From Drechslera avenae (taxonomy: Eukaryota > Ascomycota > Dothideomycetes > Pleosporales > Pleosporaceae): a stretch of DNA of 64,000 bases. The notes beneath the pieces are model-generated. The model ran no database searches, was not told where the DNA came from, and saw only the letters and a program-made list of their open reading frames with translations. Both the position numbers and the translations under genes were made by a program. The DNA is taken from NCBI GenBank assembly GCA_034640345.1, contig JAXRVH010000033.1:310001-374000 (forward strand), in the 5' to 3' direction. Below, piece after piece: positions 32,801-42,197 of this stretch; within the stretch, counting starts at the first letter, position 1, and each line of letters opens with the position of its first letter.

Positions 32801-35800
32801 CGTTCAACCCTAACAAGCCAGTCCCTGCCCCGACAGCTTTCTCATCAAAGATCTTTGGAGATGTCAATCTCTCTGCTAGCGACATTGTCAAGCCAGCCAC
32901 GCGTTCCAAGGCCGTTCCCATCGTACGTCCTGACAACACGCAACAGAAGACACCTGAGATCGAAGAAGAGCGTGAGAACGGCGAGGACGAGGCTGGCCGG
33001 CCCATGCAAGCTGATGGCCGTGAAAAGCGTGTTCGACGTGACCGTACTGACGGGGACGACGTGCCCAAGTTTGCAATCCAGCCCGTGCTCCAATCGCAGC
33101 CCTTGGCTCAATTCAAGGAGCCCAACGTTACCAAGCTGGACTCTGAAATGGAGCAAGAGGAGCTCGATACAGACAAGGAGAACCTGTCGCCCGAGGTCAA
33201 GCGACCGACCAAGGCTCAGTCAAAGAGCCCAGAGCCCTTGTCGCGAAGCACGGCTCCTTTTGAGCCCATTTCTCCTGCCCCTATTTCTCCTGCTCCCGAA
33301 AGCGATGCAGCTGCGGACGATGACACGCCTCACGCAAGCGACGTACCTACGCCCACGACTGAGGAGCCCGTGCCAGGATCCAAGACGCATGGCCACAAGA
33401 GCACCCTTTCGGCCAATGCCAAGCCATTCGAGTTCCGACCACAGTTCAGCAGTGCTGGCTACGACTTCGGCTTCCACGTTACGAAGCCCTCCCAAGTTGA
33501 AGATCCCGAGAAGACTCAGGTGTCGCCCCCTCGGTCCCGGTTCGCAAGCAGGAGTCCGGCAACCACCTACCGACCTAGCGATGACGGCTCCTTCAAGACG
33601 GCTATGGAGTCTGGCAGACAGGCAGCACGTTACACGGAGAGCGAGAGCGCCGACTTTGACCAACTTGGTGATGCTTCTTTCAACGACATTGATGCTGTTA
33701 TGAAGCATATGGACGGAGAGGGCTCAGACTTTGGCGTTGAGCGTGACGAGACGTCTTGGGATCAGTCGTCGCCTCAGAGGACTCCCAATGTGTTTGAGCG
33801 CAGCGACTTACAGCCAAACTTCAAGCTGCGCAGTGACGCGCCTAGCCCAAGCCCCCGCCGTGGATTCTTCCCCGGTCGCGTCATACCGCCAGGCTCTGCG
33901 ACAACAGTGCAGGATCCGTTCGACAGCGAGCGAGCTGCACTCCCATACGAGTCTCCTGTGCGTCACTTGAACGGTGTTGTTGCTGATGATGATGCTCCCG
34001 TTAGCGACTGGGACACTGAGGATGAGATCAAGGTCCAGGCACGCAGTGGCTTCTTCGACAAGCACGTCGATGACCTCATGGGCCGTCTTCTGCAGGACCG
34101 CCTCGGCCCGCTAGAGCAGAACCTGCAAGGCATCCAAGAGACGCTTGCCTCCATCTCGCAACGTCCGGGACGTGGCCGCCGCAGCATGTCGACCAACGAA
34201 CGCCTGGACAGTGACGCTGATGATGAAGATGACGATGCTGGTATCGACCACGTCGACTACCGCACCCGCTCCCGTGGCAGAGACAGGAAGTTGGAGAAGA
34301 TCCGATCGATTGTTCGCGACGCGCTTGAGACGCACCAATCACAGATCACCTCGCTACCAGTCCCGGTACCCGAGCCAATGATCCCCGAGAAGATCCGGGA
34401 GATCGTCACTGACGCACTCGCGCAACACCAGCCATCGGTGCAACCCGTGGAACCTGATCAGATCCGTGCCATCATCCAGGATGCTATCGCTGCCAACAAG
34501 CCCGAACCACAACAGGTCGCCGAGCCCCTCAAGCCTGAAGATATCCGCTCCATCCTTGCCGACATGCTCGCAACCCATGTACCCCAGCCCGTGGAACCGG
34601 TCAAGACTGATGATATTCGATCGATCGTCATGGAAGCGTTTGAGACGCACGCTCCTCAGCCAATGCCAGCTCCAGTTCCCGAACAGATCTGGCCCGAGGA
34701 CCTGAAGTCAATCTTCGCCGAGGTTCTCGCATCTCAGCAGCCTGCGGCCCCTGCCGCACCAGTTGCAGAGCCGGACCTGATCCGTTCCATCGTAGCCGAT
34801 GCCTTGGCATCTCAGAGACCGAAGAACGCCCTGGAGGCTCCTGTAGATATCCCGCAGCCTACGCTTGACATGTCTGAACTGTACCAGATCATCGGTAGCC
34901 TCAAGGCTTCCATCGCACAGACTACCAGCCATCATCTTCAAGCCGAGGACGTTCGCGAGCTTATCGACGATGCTTTCAAACGCCAGAACACGGAGGCTGC
35001 AGAGCGTAAAGAGTCGCAGGCCGTCGAAGAGAGGGATGTACGCATTGCAGACCTTGAAGAAATGCTCAAGGAAGCTACTCTGCGTTTTGACGCCGAGGCA
35101 GAAGCGCGCAAGGCTCTCGAGGCTCGGGAGGCCGACTCTGCCCGTCTTCTCAAGGTCACTGAAGAAGAGCTTACTCTCCTCCAGCAAGCTGCTCGCGATG
35201 ATGAGCACAAGATTCATGCTCTGACTGACGAGCGAGATGTCATCCGTCACAGCCTCACCACCTACCAGGCCAGCGAAGAGGAGCTTCGCGATAGAGTTTC
35301 TTCCCTCACTTCCGATAATGAGCAGCTCAAGCTTACTAACATTGCTCTGGAAAGCTCCGAGGAGGACCTCAAGAAGAAGCTGGATTCTGTCACCGCAGAG
35401 AACGAGGCCCTTACTTTCACTCTTGAGGAGCATCGCCTCTCTGCAAACAAGTGGCGTGGAGATCTCCAACACGCTCACGAGGAGGCCGAGCAGCTGCGCA
35501 AGGCCATTGGAGAGGCACGCTTCCAGGCCGAAGAAGCCACTCGTGTTCGCGAGTCGATGCGCGCCAAGTTCGAGAAGCTCCAGCAGGACATGGTCGTTGC
35601 TACGCAGCAGATTGCGGCTGAGCGCAGTCAATGGCAGAAGAACGAAGAGACCTCTGCCAGCAGATATGAGATCCTTAGTGCACGCATTGAAGCCGAAGGT
35701 CGTACCCGTGAGCGCCTGGAGACCGAGCTTGAGCGCCTAGAGACCCAGGAACGCGAAGGCATGAAGCTCAGATTCAACCTCGAACAAACTCGCAAGCACA

Positions 35801-37236
35801 ACGCCAGGCTTGAAGAGACGATTGATCAACTGAGGCAGGAATCTATGCAACATCAGAAGAACGCAGAACGCTATGAGCGTGACATGCGAGAGGCCAGGGA
35901 TGCTGCTCATGTTGAGATCCGCCGCACCCGCGTGCTGATGGAGGCCGATGTTGACGCAGCCAACAACCAGGTCAACATTGTCCGACACGAACTCGAGAGC
36001 GAGATTGCTCGCGTGCGCGCCGAGCTTGATCAGGTTCGTCTGGATGCCGACACAGCCAAGGAGAAGCACGAACTCGACCTGGAGGCAGCTTCAGACCTCA
36101 AGAAGCAAGCCATACAGGACGCGCTGGAGAGCAAGAGGCACAGCCTTCACGAGCAACAGCGCACCTTTGAGCGTCAACTGGAGCACATCAAGCATGAACA
36201 TGCTCGTGCTCTGGAGTTCGCTCGTGAGGATAAGGAGCGCGCTGAGGCTTTCCACAATGACAAACTTGCACTGGCCGACTCCAAGCTCGACCACTTCAAG
36301 GACAAGATTGCGCTTTTGGAGGAGAAGCTCCAGGTTGCCAAGGAAGCTGCTACCGCCGCTGTTGCTGCTGCATCCAAGTCGCCCATAACATCTACTTTTG
36401 GCCCAAGCGGCTCTGACAAGATCTCGACTCAGGCACTGCGCGAATCCATTGGTGTTCTTCAGGAGCAGCTTCAGGAGCGTGAAGGCCGCATCGAGACTCT
36501 TGAGCGTCAACTCGAAGATGTCGATACCGAGGCCCCTGCCAAGCTGAAGGAGCGCGACACGGAGATCAACTGGCTCCGTGAACTGCTTGGTGTACGTGTC
36601 GACGATCTGAACGACCTCATCAACTCTCTCGCTCAACCCACTTTCGACCGCGAGACCGTTCGTGACGCCGCCATTCGTATTCGCACAAACCTGCAGATGG
36701 AGCAGTCAGAGAAAGAACGCCTCATCTCAGGCGGACAACAATCCTTCCCTACCCTCAGCTCGCTCTCCAATTTTGCGTCGCCCAAAGCAGTCCAACTTGC
36801 TGCCGCCATCGGTAACTGGCGTAAAGGTCGCGGAGAAGCTACATCCGCCCTCGCGGGGAACAATACCGACAAGACCCGCAATGTAACACCCGCGCGCGCG
36901 CAGCCTCACTCGGCCCAATCTTTCCTCTCGGGCCTTATGACCCCGCCAACCTCGAATATGCGCCGCTCCTCTGAACTCTCTTCTTCGTCTTTGCGGCCCC
37001 AGGGTCATCGCACCAACTCAAACTCGTCGCGTGCCTCCACCGAAGTTGGCTTCCCTGCTCTCGGCAAGGCGCCACGTACGCCCCCGCTCATGAGGAAGCA
37101 GGCGTATGACCAGGACGCCGAGATGGAGCATTTTAGCGAGTCAGGCTTCTACGACGATGAGAGCACAAGCACAGTTGACGATGGTCAATTGACGCCTTTG
37201 GCTCTTAACTTTGGGAGGGAACTATCACAGCGGTAG
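29869..37236 (+). CDS. Giant coiled-coil protein (2,455 residues) with tandem helical repeats
   Basis: One uninterrupted ORF of 7.4 kb. A TGA codon sits directly before the start ATG, so the frame cannot extend upstream without splicing. Residues 1-630 are Pro/Ser-rich and disordered, with a compact basic stretch at about 366-425 (RMRKKVIVKGKGCVISIPRD onward). A polyglutamine run is at about residues 645-664. FKPD/FNP-type short repeats lie near 920-985. At about 1,470-1,710 there are about eight copies of an amphipathic helix unit. A long coiled coil runs from about 1,700 to 2,270, rich in Glu, Arg and Gln with heptad-like Leu. The tail is Ser-rich, with KAPRTPPLMRKQ near the end. I recognise no catalytic domain. 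Such proteins are often annotated myosin-like, but no motor is present; a scaffold at the cell tip, septum or spindle pole is possible. Confidence 0.85.
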   Translation: MQARRYTSSSLQPPSSPPFAPQYFGEASSPLEAREPVSPTWTAPSPTRTLGHSSPELPLLPSFSVLGNGPRTPSTAARRDRTDTSYYTASWGSPYRHPPPTFDPSRVVSTNFGSDDFEEEESSGLQFGLGHLLPSRLDLEEDSPNRFNLEHLIPRLDQDASPIQFSLEHLIRSRLPNLETPTKEPRPSGATPRPSDRNPTSEEWVQQFLEQRWNRETNDWRSNDSDTEGSAEEQNVPIAAPPKRGHRDRNTNKTLNQQDFWRHFSKDQKEALGKMMASKYADPESTAQPRRTSGTPVIQQTNGLSPTAEKTPIPTPMKAPKPAEETPSKAANAGAFKTNQEIMNKPLPDPPAKSLLAPPGTAPAQATRMRKKVIVKGKGCVISIPRDIPRGTPGFPPKPMSAEDVDNKLRQLEQQGYDTRGFSTGGQETHNRAIWPSEAEVQAERADAGSRYKVRVSKLSEWKDYENSLLEAKLAALGVSMGGEEDIPLPLSRTASSHPGQVFSPPLPTSSAGSLRMNRQGSIAGFPFGPSPGHMSRQSIASPAAYGNARASMHMHRHSTFGSPANLNFPQHGYSPSGTWSPSGYFNAQDGRSGSPAHPLSRPDLAGLISPISPFGMRPNQQFPITPQRDDFQLHMQLQQQQLQAQLLQQQQQQQQQQQQQQQQVLGLRPASTLAEVPEDEDEEDEVPAMKHAAKSTTEIAVPTPRTHRHNLSENLEREAANEEYHLEEAIDKQFAEGGDFSTEPETNVPFKPSNAVANPTWEESRTILHQPQPHSRAHSLAKSQKPVSFSFPAQAQQNPRTESDGARTNISENTNPSLEDGEVRTTQHSKAPSQVSNSWKDNKFAFSKPTSAMHSKHTSRSSVSKLNVEAKEFKFNPSASFSPGSFSSGFSSFAPPVKPPTEPVAPSNAQPGIDGLANFNVTAPTFKPDVPAFKPVAEAPVVNATVNNSPFPTGGFDFSSPPTFKPDAPVFNPGVSAFNPNKPVPAPTAFSSKIFGDVNLSASDIVKPATRSKAVPIVRPDNTQQKTPEIEEERENGEDEAGRPMQADGREKRVRRDRTDGDDVPKFAIQPVLQSQPLAQFKEPNVTKLDSEMEQEELDTDKENLSPEVKRPTKAQSKSPEPLSRSTAPFEPISPAPISPAPESDAAADDDTPHASDVPTPTTEEPVPGSKTHGHKSTLSANAKPFEFRPQFSSAGYDFGFHVTKPSQVEDPEKTQVSPPRSRFASRSPATTYRPSDDGSFKTAMESGRQAARYTESESADFDQLGDASFNDIDAVMKHMDGEGSDFGVERDETSWDQSSPQRTPNVFERSDLQPNFKLRSDAPSPSPRRGFFPGRVIPPGSATTVQDPFDSERAALPYESPVRHLNGVVADDDAPVSDWDTEDEIKVQARSGFFDKHVDDLMGRLLQDRLGPLEQNLQGIQETLASISQRPGRGRRSMSTNERLDSDADDEDDDAGIDHVDYRTRSRGRDRKLEKIRSIVRDALETHQSQITSLPVPVPEPMIPEKIREIVTDALAQHQPSVQPVEPDQIRAIIQDAIAANKPEPQQVAEPLKPEDIRSILADMLATHVPQPVEPVKTDDIRSIVMEAFETHAPQPMPAPVPEQIWPEDLKSIFAEVLASQQPAAPAAPVAEPDLIRSIVADALASQRPKNALEAPVDIPQPTLDMSELYQIIGSLKASIAQTTSHHLQAEDVRELIDDAFKRQNTEAAERKESQAVEERDVRIADLEEMLKEATLRFDAEAEARKALEAREADSARLLKVTEEELTLLQQAARDDEHKIHALTDERDVIRHSLTTYQASEEELRDRVSSLTSDNEQLKLTNIALESSEEDLKKKLDSVTAENEALTFTLEEHRLSANKWRGDLQHAHEEAEQLRKAIGEARFQAEEATRVRESMRAKFEKLQQDMVVATQQIAAERSQWQKNEETSASRYEILSARIEAEGRTRERLETELERLETQEREGMKLRFNLEQTRKHNARLEETIDQLRQESMQHQKNAERYERDMREARDAAHVEIRRTRVLMEADVDAANNQVNIVRHELESEIARVRAELDQVRLDADTAKEKHELDLEAASDLKKQAIQDALESKRHSLHEQQRTFERQLEHIKHEHARALEFAREDKERAEAFHNDKLALADSKLDHFKDKIALLEEKLQVAKEAATAAVAAASKSPITSTFGPSGSDKISTQALRESIGVLQEQLQEREGRIETLERQLEDVDTEAPAKLKERDTEINWLRELLGVRVDDLNDLINSLAQPTFDRETVRDAAIRIRTNLQMEQSEKERLISGGQQSFPTLSSLSNFASPKAVQLAAAIGNWRKGRGEATSALAGNNTDKTRNVTPARAQPHSAQSFLSGLMTPPTSNMRRSSELSSSSLRPQGHRTNSNSSRASTEVGFPALGKAPRTPPLMRKQAYDQDAEMEHFSESGFYDDESTSTVDDGQLTPLALNFGRELSQR
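31781..31860 (+). repeat. CAG/CAA repeat encoding polyglutamine
   Basis: A run of CAG with CAA interruptions inside the giant ORF, encoding QQQQLQAQLL and then about seventeen Gln in a row. The mix of codons suggests it is a stable protein feature, though length may still vary between strains. Confidence 0.9.
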
Positions 37237-37933
37237 TTTTCTTCTAAAACAAGACTGATTTTGGACACCACCAACGGAGAAAAGAAAGATGAATTACCAT
37301 TTCCTTTGTTAGTTGTAGTTGCTCTTTCCTTACCAACGTAGCTCTTTATTAGAGAGCAGCCTGTCGTTTACCGTTGTATGGATTTTTTGCTTTGTTTTTT
37401 GTTTCTTGTATGCAAGATAGAATGCTCTTTCTTTTTTGTTTGTCAACACCCTTAATGCTTGCCTCTTTTTTTTTGCTTGCTGTAACTCGGACTGTCTTTA
37501 GCGCACTCTTGGCTGGTTAGGACATATATACCCCCCTTCTTTCTCAAGACTGCACTCTCTTTCTGCATCAGCACTATTGCAACCCTAGTTTTCCTTGCCC
37601 TCAGATTGTATACATGGACATGTTCTTTTTTTGTTTACTTTAAACTTTCCTATGTGGTGTACGTAGGTGGGCAGGAAGGCAGGATATAGGCGTACAATGC
37701 CCTGGATATATATATATAGGGAGAGAAGGAGAGATGACGGACGGGCTGGTCAAATTGTTAATTACAAAATTTACGCCCAAGGAATATGGGACGTGGAAAG
37801 GAGAGAGAATGCGTCAGCATCACCTGCTCGAAACTTTTCCCGGCGTGAATCATCCTCATAAGCATATGTGTACCTCTCTATCCACCCAAATACATGTACT
37901 TCCCATCGAACCCTCCTCCCAGCCAATGGCCAT
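37237..37933. other. Convergent 3' spacer, giant gene/KMT1
   Basis: About 700 bp, T-rich on the plus strand with several T runs and a short TA run at about 37706-37717, as expected for 3' untranslated DNA. No gene seen. Confidence 0.55.
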
Positions 37934-39648
37934 CTATGTCCAAAGCCATTTCCTGCACTTTTCCGTTCCACAAAGACACGGAATCGCATCCTCGCCCGGC
38001 TCATCCATGGGTTCCCCCTCATCCTTGTCCAGGTAGTCAAACGTCAACTCCTCTCCCTTTGGAATGAATCTGCAAGCAAAGAATGCAATATCGTAGACCT
38101 TGACATCATGCTTGTTGTAGCTAACAGTGTACTGTCTGCAATTCGGTTCGCAAGAGTGATTGATAAACTTTGTAGGGCCGCCCATGAACTCGCCATCGAC
38201 AACGTACAAGTCCTGGTCGTCGAGATGCTCAGACTCTGCAAACTTGTCGAGAGAGTAGAGGTACGAAGCTTTTGCTTTCGACGACGTGCTTTCGCGCCGT
38301 GTGGCTTCGGCGTCGGTGATGACTTCGCCGCGGTACGTGTCGATGAATTGGCCTTCGTGCACGTCTTCCTGGCAGCGGAGACCCCAGCCGCGGCCGTCGT
38401 TTGCACGGAAGATTTCGACTTGGACTTGTCGGCCAAACTGCACGTTCTTGTTGCGGCAGTAGGGACCGCAGTTGCACTTGTCGTTGCATTCGTAAATGGG
38501 ACGACGCGAGTTGAGGTAGAAGGGGACGAGGCAGCCTGTTCGCTCCTTTTTGGTGCCGGTAGCAAAGTAGGGAAATTTCTTGGGGAAACCGGCCGTTGAA
38601 CCTCCGGTTGCTAGCGTATATTCGTACGCTTCCCTCTCTGCCTCGCTGAGGCGCGATTCGTCTACCGCCGCGTACTCGAGACAGTCGCACTTCTTGGTGT
38701 ACTCGCAGCCAATGTCACGGCCCATGTGTGGAGAGCACTGCATGCAGCCTACCATGGAATCCGGTGATGCGCGATAAACGCCCTGGCCTAGGACGTACTC
38801 GGAGATGTATCGAAATCGAAGGGATGGTGTTGACGAGTCTACCAAGTTGATCAAGTGTATGGGTTTACCCTTTGTTCCTGGCACCTTTTCCAGTCTACGG
38901 ACGTACTCGTTGCGTATATGGGCGAGTGCTTTGTCGACACTGGAACGACACGCTATCCGTGCCATGTCTGGTGTTGGGATTGTGCGGACATCAAGCTCCG
39001 GTATGTCGTTACCAGAGGCATACCGACAAAAGATGTATCCATGTCTGTTAGCATCCAGAACGCCGTTGTATATGTCGATGGAGGGCGCAGATGGTACAGT
39101 GGAGGAAGCTGAAGGTGAGCGCGATATAGATGGCATTCGGCTTTCCTGGTGAAGTCGTCGATCAAACGGCGAAAAGCGACATTCGTCATCAATGCCGCCA
39201 TCTGAGCTCTTTCGCTTCCTGGACCCGATATGCGTACGATTTGACGCCTTTAGTCTGTGGGTGGTCAGTAAAATGCGGGTGTGCAGTGCTAGTTGGTGAC
39301 TTACTCCTCTCTCGCATCGAGGTAATCTTGAACGTGCTCAAGACAACGCATCAACTCGGACATGGAATGCCAACTAAGCGGTGGATTTATTGTCGTTTCC
39401 TCGGCTATCCAACGTACAAGATATTGCTCGTCCTAGGCGGCCCGATTTTAGCATATATGCACGGACCATCAGTGTAAGATATTACCTACATTGTTATGAA
39501 TGCGATTAGACAATATTGAATGTACCTAAAGACCCAGAATACATTAGTGCCTATATGTTTCATGTCTTGACAAGAAAGTACTTACCCGGTCTACGAGTAC
39601 CCGCCGCCTTGCGTGACCGTTGGCCGGTATGACCACCATAGCGCTCAT
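37934..39648 (-). CDS. KMT1: Histone H3 lysine-9 methyltransferase, Clr4/KMT1 type, with chromodomain
   Basis: Proposed minus-strand exons are 39648-39586, 39525-39490 (36 nt), 39432-39305 and 39254-37934, giving 515 residues. The chromodomain is split over the first three: VHSILSNRIHNN, then DEQYLVRWIAEE and LSWHSMSELMRCLEHVQDYL, the last four aromatic/acidic positions matching a methyl-lysine reader. The pre-SET Cys cluster starts at GCMQCSPHMGRDIGCEY and ends CNDKCNCGPYC. The SET domain has GWGLRCQEDV, the NHSCEPNC motif near residue 438 and ELTFDYL. The post-SET CLCGTEKCRKW closes the protein. The enzyme sets H3K9 methylation for heterochromatin and, in fungi, feeds DNA methylation. The SET part is certain; the first exon and start are less so. 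Confidence 0.9.
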
Positions 39649-39699
39649 TCCGGTACTGCGTCTGCGCCTGCATCGCGTTAGCTTTATTTTTATCCTGTC

Positions 39700-40490
39700 T
39701 ACAAGTTGGTTGTATTGATTTTGACCGAAGAGCACATAGTAACTAGAGTATGTCGACGTTACTCAACAGTCGCGACTCGTACAAGGTAAGAGCGTAGACT
39801 CACTAGGTAGTAGGCTTGTCCTAGATCTTCGTATTCCGCTCTAGAAATATTAGCAGGATGTTAACAATATAAATCTAATTAACTAACTTAGTTATCTTTG
39901 GTTCTGCTCTTAGTTAGAGTGTTAGATTGGTTACGCGCTTGTTTGTGTTCGTATCGAGAGCGATAGGCAGAGCTTAGTAAGCGAGTGCACTGACTATGTA
40001 GCTAAGTTACTCTACTATCTACATTACTAACAGAATTCTCTACTCTTCTAGAATATTTAACTCCAGGTTAGAAATTAATTTAGTGTATAGTAGCCTCTCT
40101 AAATATACAATATAAAGTAATCCCCCTAAAGTGTACATGGAAGCCGCTTCTTTTGTTTTCTACAACTAACAGTCTGCTAGAGTAAGCGCGATTCCTAAAA
40201 CTCAATAGATTCAACCTTCTTGGTGTAGTGAAGCAGGGAAGAACCTGCGAAAATCTTAGTCCTTAGCCCTCTACAGTATATCTATTCACTCGTAGGTACA
40301 TCCATCTCTTAGACCTAACAGGCTAGTAATAAATCAACTTGTATTGTGTCAGAGATCTACCATGTTAGAGCCAGACGCCAGTAAAAGAGAACAAGATGTT
40401 CATGTCCGTTGCATGTAATGCTAGGCAACTTAGTTGTCGATTTGGTACACGCTAGTTGATGTGTTATCGCTATCTTAGCTTCGCGACTCG
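39700..40490. other. AT-rich, TA-rich degenerate island (RIP-like)
   Basis: Base composition changes sharply here compared with the GC-balanced neighbours: many TTAG, CTAA, TAACTA and ATATAA strings, few CA or TG dinucleotides in the core at about 39840-40120, and no long reading frame. This is how a small repeat-induced-point-mutated transposon remnant looks in Pleosporales. No terminal repeats or recognisable transposase can be seen, so the origin is inference. It fills the intergenic gap between the divergent KMT1 and RRP1 genes. Confidence 0.55.
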
Positions 40491-40559
40491 CCAAAAAAAG
40501 TTCCGCCCGCATCTGAAGCCTGACACCAGAACAACAGTGCCAGCACAATACACCCCAAC

Positions 40560-41406
40560 ATGGCTTCGGACGCGCAAAATACCCCCTTCATAAGGACACT
40601 TGCATCGAGTGGTACGGATAAAATGCCTGAATACTCTGCCATAGGCAAAGACTGATGTTTGCGACAGACAAGGAAGTCCGCGACCAAGCACTCGACTCGT
40701 TACGAACCTACCTCGGCGCGCAATCAAACATCTCTGAACTAGACTTGTTAAAGCTATGGAAGGGGCTGTTCTACTGTATGCGCACATAAGATCTTGCTGT
40801 TACAATACTAACACGGCCCTTGTAGGTCTATGGATGCAAGACAAGCCTGTCCTTCAACAACGTCTCTCCCGCGATCTCGCCTCTCTCGTCTCTACCCTCC
40901 GCACATCCGTTGTCCTACCCTTCATTCGCGCCTTCTTCCTAACCATGTCCCGCGAATGGAGCCACATTGAAGCGCTACGGCTAGACAAGTACCTTTACCT
41001 GATTCGCCAGTACATCAACGCGTCCTTCACCTTCCTCAGCAAAAACAAGTGGAAGAAGAATCTACTAGAGCAGTGGAACAGTATCATGGAAGAAATACCA
41101 CTGGAATGCCAAAATATGAAAATTCCAAACGGGTTGAGGTATCACGTCATGGACGTTTGGGTCGATGAGATGGAGAAGGTCGAGGGTGCAGACTGGGAGA
41201 AGGAAGAGAAGAAGGAGACGCTGGAGACGCTAGTGTTGCCTATCGAGAAGATGACCAAAGATGGCAAGCTGAAGCCATTGAGAGCTGCGGCTAAAGAGTG
41301 CTTGGCCGACGAAAGGTTGAAAGCTTGGAGAGGCCAAGAAGTTGAAGCTGCGAGTGAGCCAGACGAGGAAGACGAGGACGCAGAGTGGGGAGGTTTTGCA
41401 GACTGA
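40560..41406 (+). CDS. RRP1: Ribosomal RNA processing protein Rrp1 (Nop52 family)
   Basis: Exons are 40560-40611, 40668-40775 and 40826-41406, giving 246 residues; introns of 56 and 50 nt are GT-AG. The splices produce the Nop52 signature NTPFIRTLASSDKEVRDQAL, then SELDLLKLWKGLFYCLWMQD and the KPVLQQRLSRDLASL helix, followed by MSREWSHIEALRLDKYLYLIRQ. The C-terminal third is charged, with an acidic end (DEEDEDAEWGGF). Rrp1 is a nucleolar factor needed for 27S-to-25S pre-rRNA maturation in 60S assembly. The neighbour upstream is the AT-rich island; downstream it is convergent with a small membrane protein gene. Confidence 0.94.
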
Positions 41407-41666
41407 GGAACATCCAGTTGGGAGATGTAAAGAAACATTTCGCATATCATTTCAGCGAGGCGTTCATGGTAGTTCTGCCTTGTCGACAAGGCACGGAAAA
41501 GTACTGGGCTTGGAATTTGGTGCGAGATATAAGGTCGCTAAATGTGCTACTTGAATGACTGGGCTGTGTCCCTCTGCCATTTAGCTCACCTAGTTTTTCG
41601 CACGCTTTGCCTCTGTGTTGCAATGTATTGACTGCGCCCTGTCTCAATTGACTTATAGGTCCACAA

Positions 41667-42197
41667 TCACGTCGTCTTCTTTACAGCACCCTGCTCCGTC
41701 TCTTCTGTGTACCGCCCGAACAAATCCGGTCTTACAAAAAGCACGTATAATCTCCACAGCAACGGTGGAACGAGGCATGCCACACTCCCTGCAGCAGCCT
41801 TCTGGCTCAGTGCCGCCCCTTCGCCGCCTCCTTCCAACAAGTCCAAAATCAAAATAGGTATCAGCGCTCCTTCGCCCAAACCCAGCAGCATATACACTGG
41901 CCGTCTACTTTCAATCCCGTTGCGAGTATTTGTTGCGCCAACCAGTAAAGCCGACGTCAGACCGCTGACAACAAGGCCGCCCAAGATGCGTGCCAAAAGA
42001 ATCGAGGTGGAGTTGATGTCTCGTGAGGGGTGAGCTAGTATAGCAGAGAGAACGGAACGTGTATTTGTGATTATTGGTATGCTGAAGAGATTTGCAATAG
42101 CTTCAAGGACAAAGGCTTTGCGGATTGTGGAACCGTTGACCGTGGGGTCCGGTATGATGTATGGGTTCGCAATGGGGGATTTGGTGTTGGATGACAT
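41667..42197 (-). CDS. Small membrane protein of unknown function
   Basis: A single-exon 176-residue ORF. Three to four hydrophobic stretches are visible: around residues 28-55 (FVLEAIANLFSIPIITNTRS), 68-88 (LLARILGGLVVSGLTSALLV), 102-117 (MLLGLGEGALIPILIL) and 133-152. Gly-x-x-x-Gly-like packing motifs occur. The N-terminus is polar and there is no signal peptide; the C-terminus is hydrophilic and ends KKTT, close to a di-lysine ER-retrieval signal (KKxx). The last point is suggestive of ER membrane residence. I do not recognise the family. It is convergent with RRP1. Confidence 0.7.
   Translation of the reverse strand: MSSNTKSPIANPYIIPDPTVNGSTIRKAFVLEAIANLFSIPIITNTRSVLSAILAHPSRDINSTSILLARILGGLVVSGLTSALLVGATNTRNGIESRRPVYMLLGLGEGALIPILILDLLEGGGEGAALSQKAAAGSVACLVPPLLWRLYVLFVRPDLFGRYTEETEQGAVKKTT

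Noticed and set aside
32151..35740. Many 100-320-codon frames on both strands within the giant gene
   Set aside because: All overlap the 7.4-kb ORF, whose codon periodicity and coiled-coil translation are consistent throughout.
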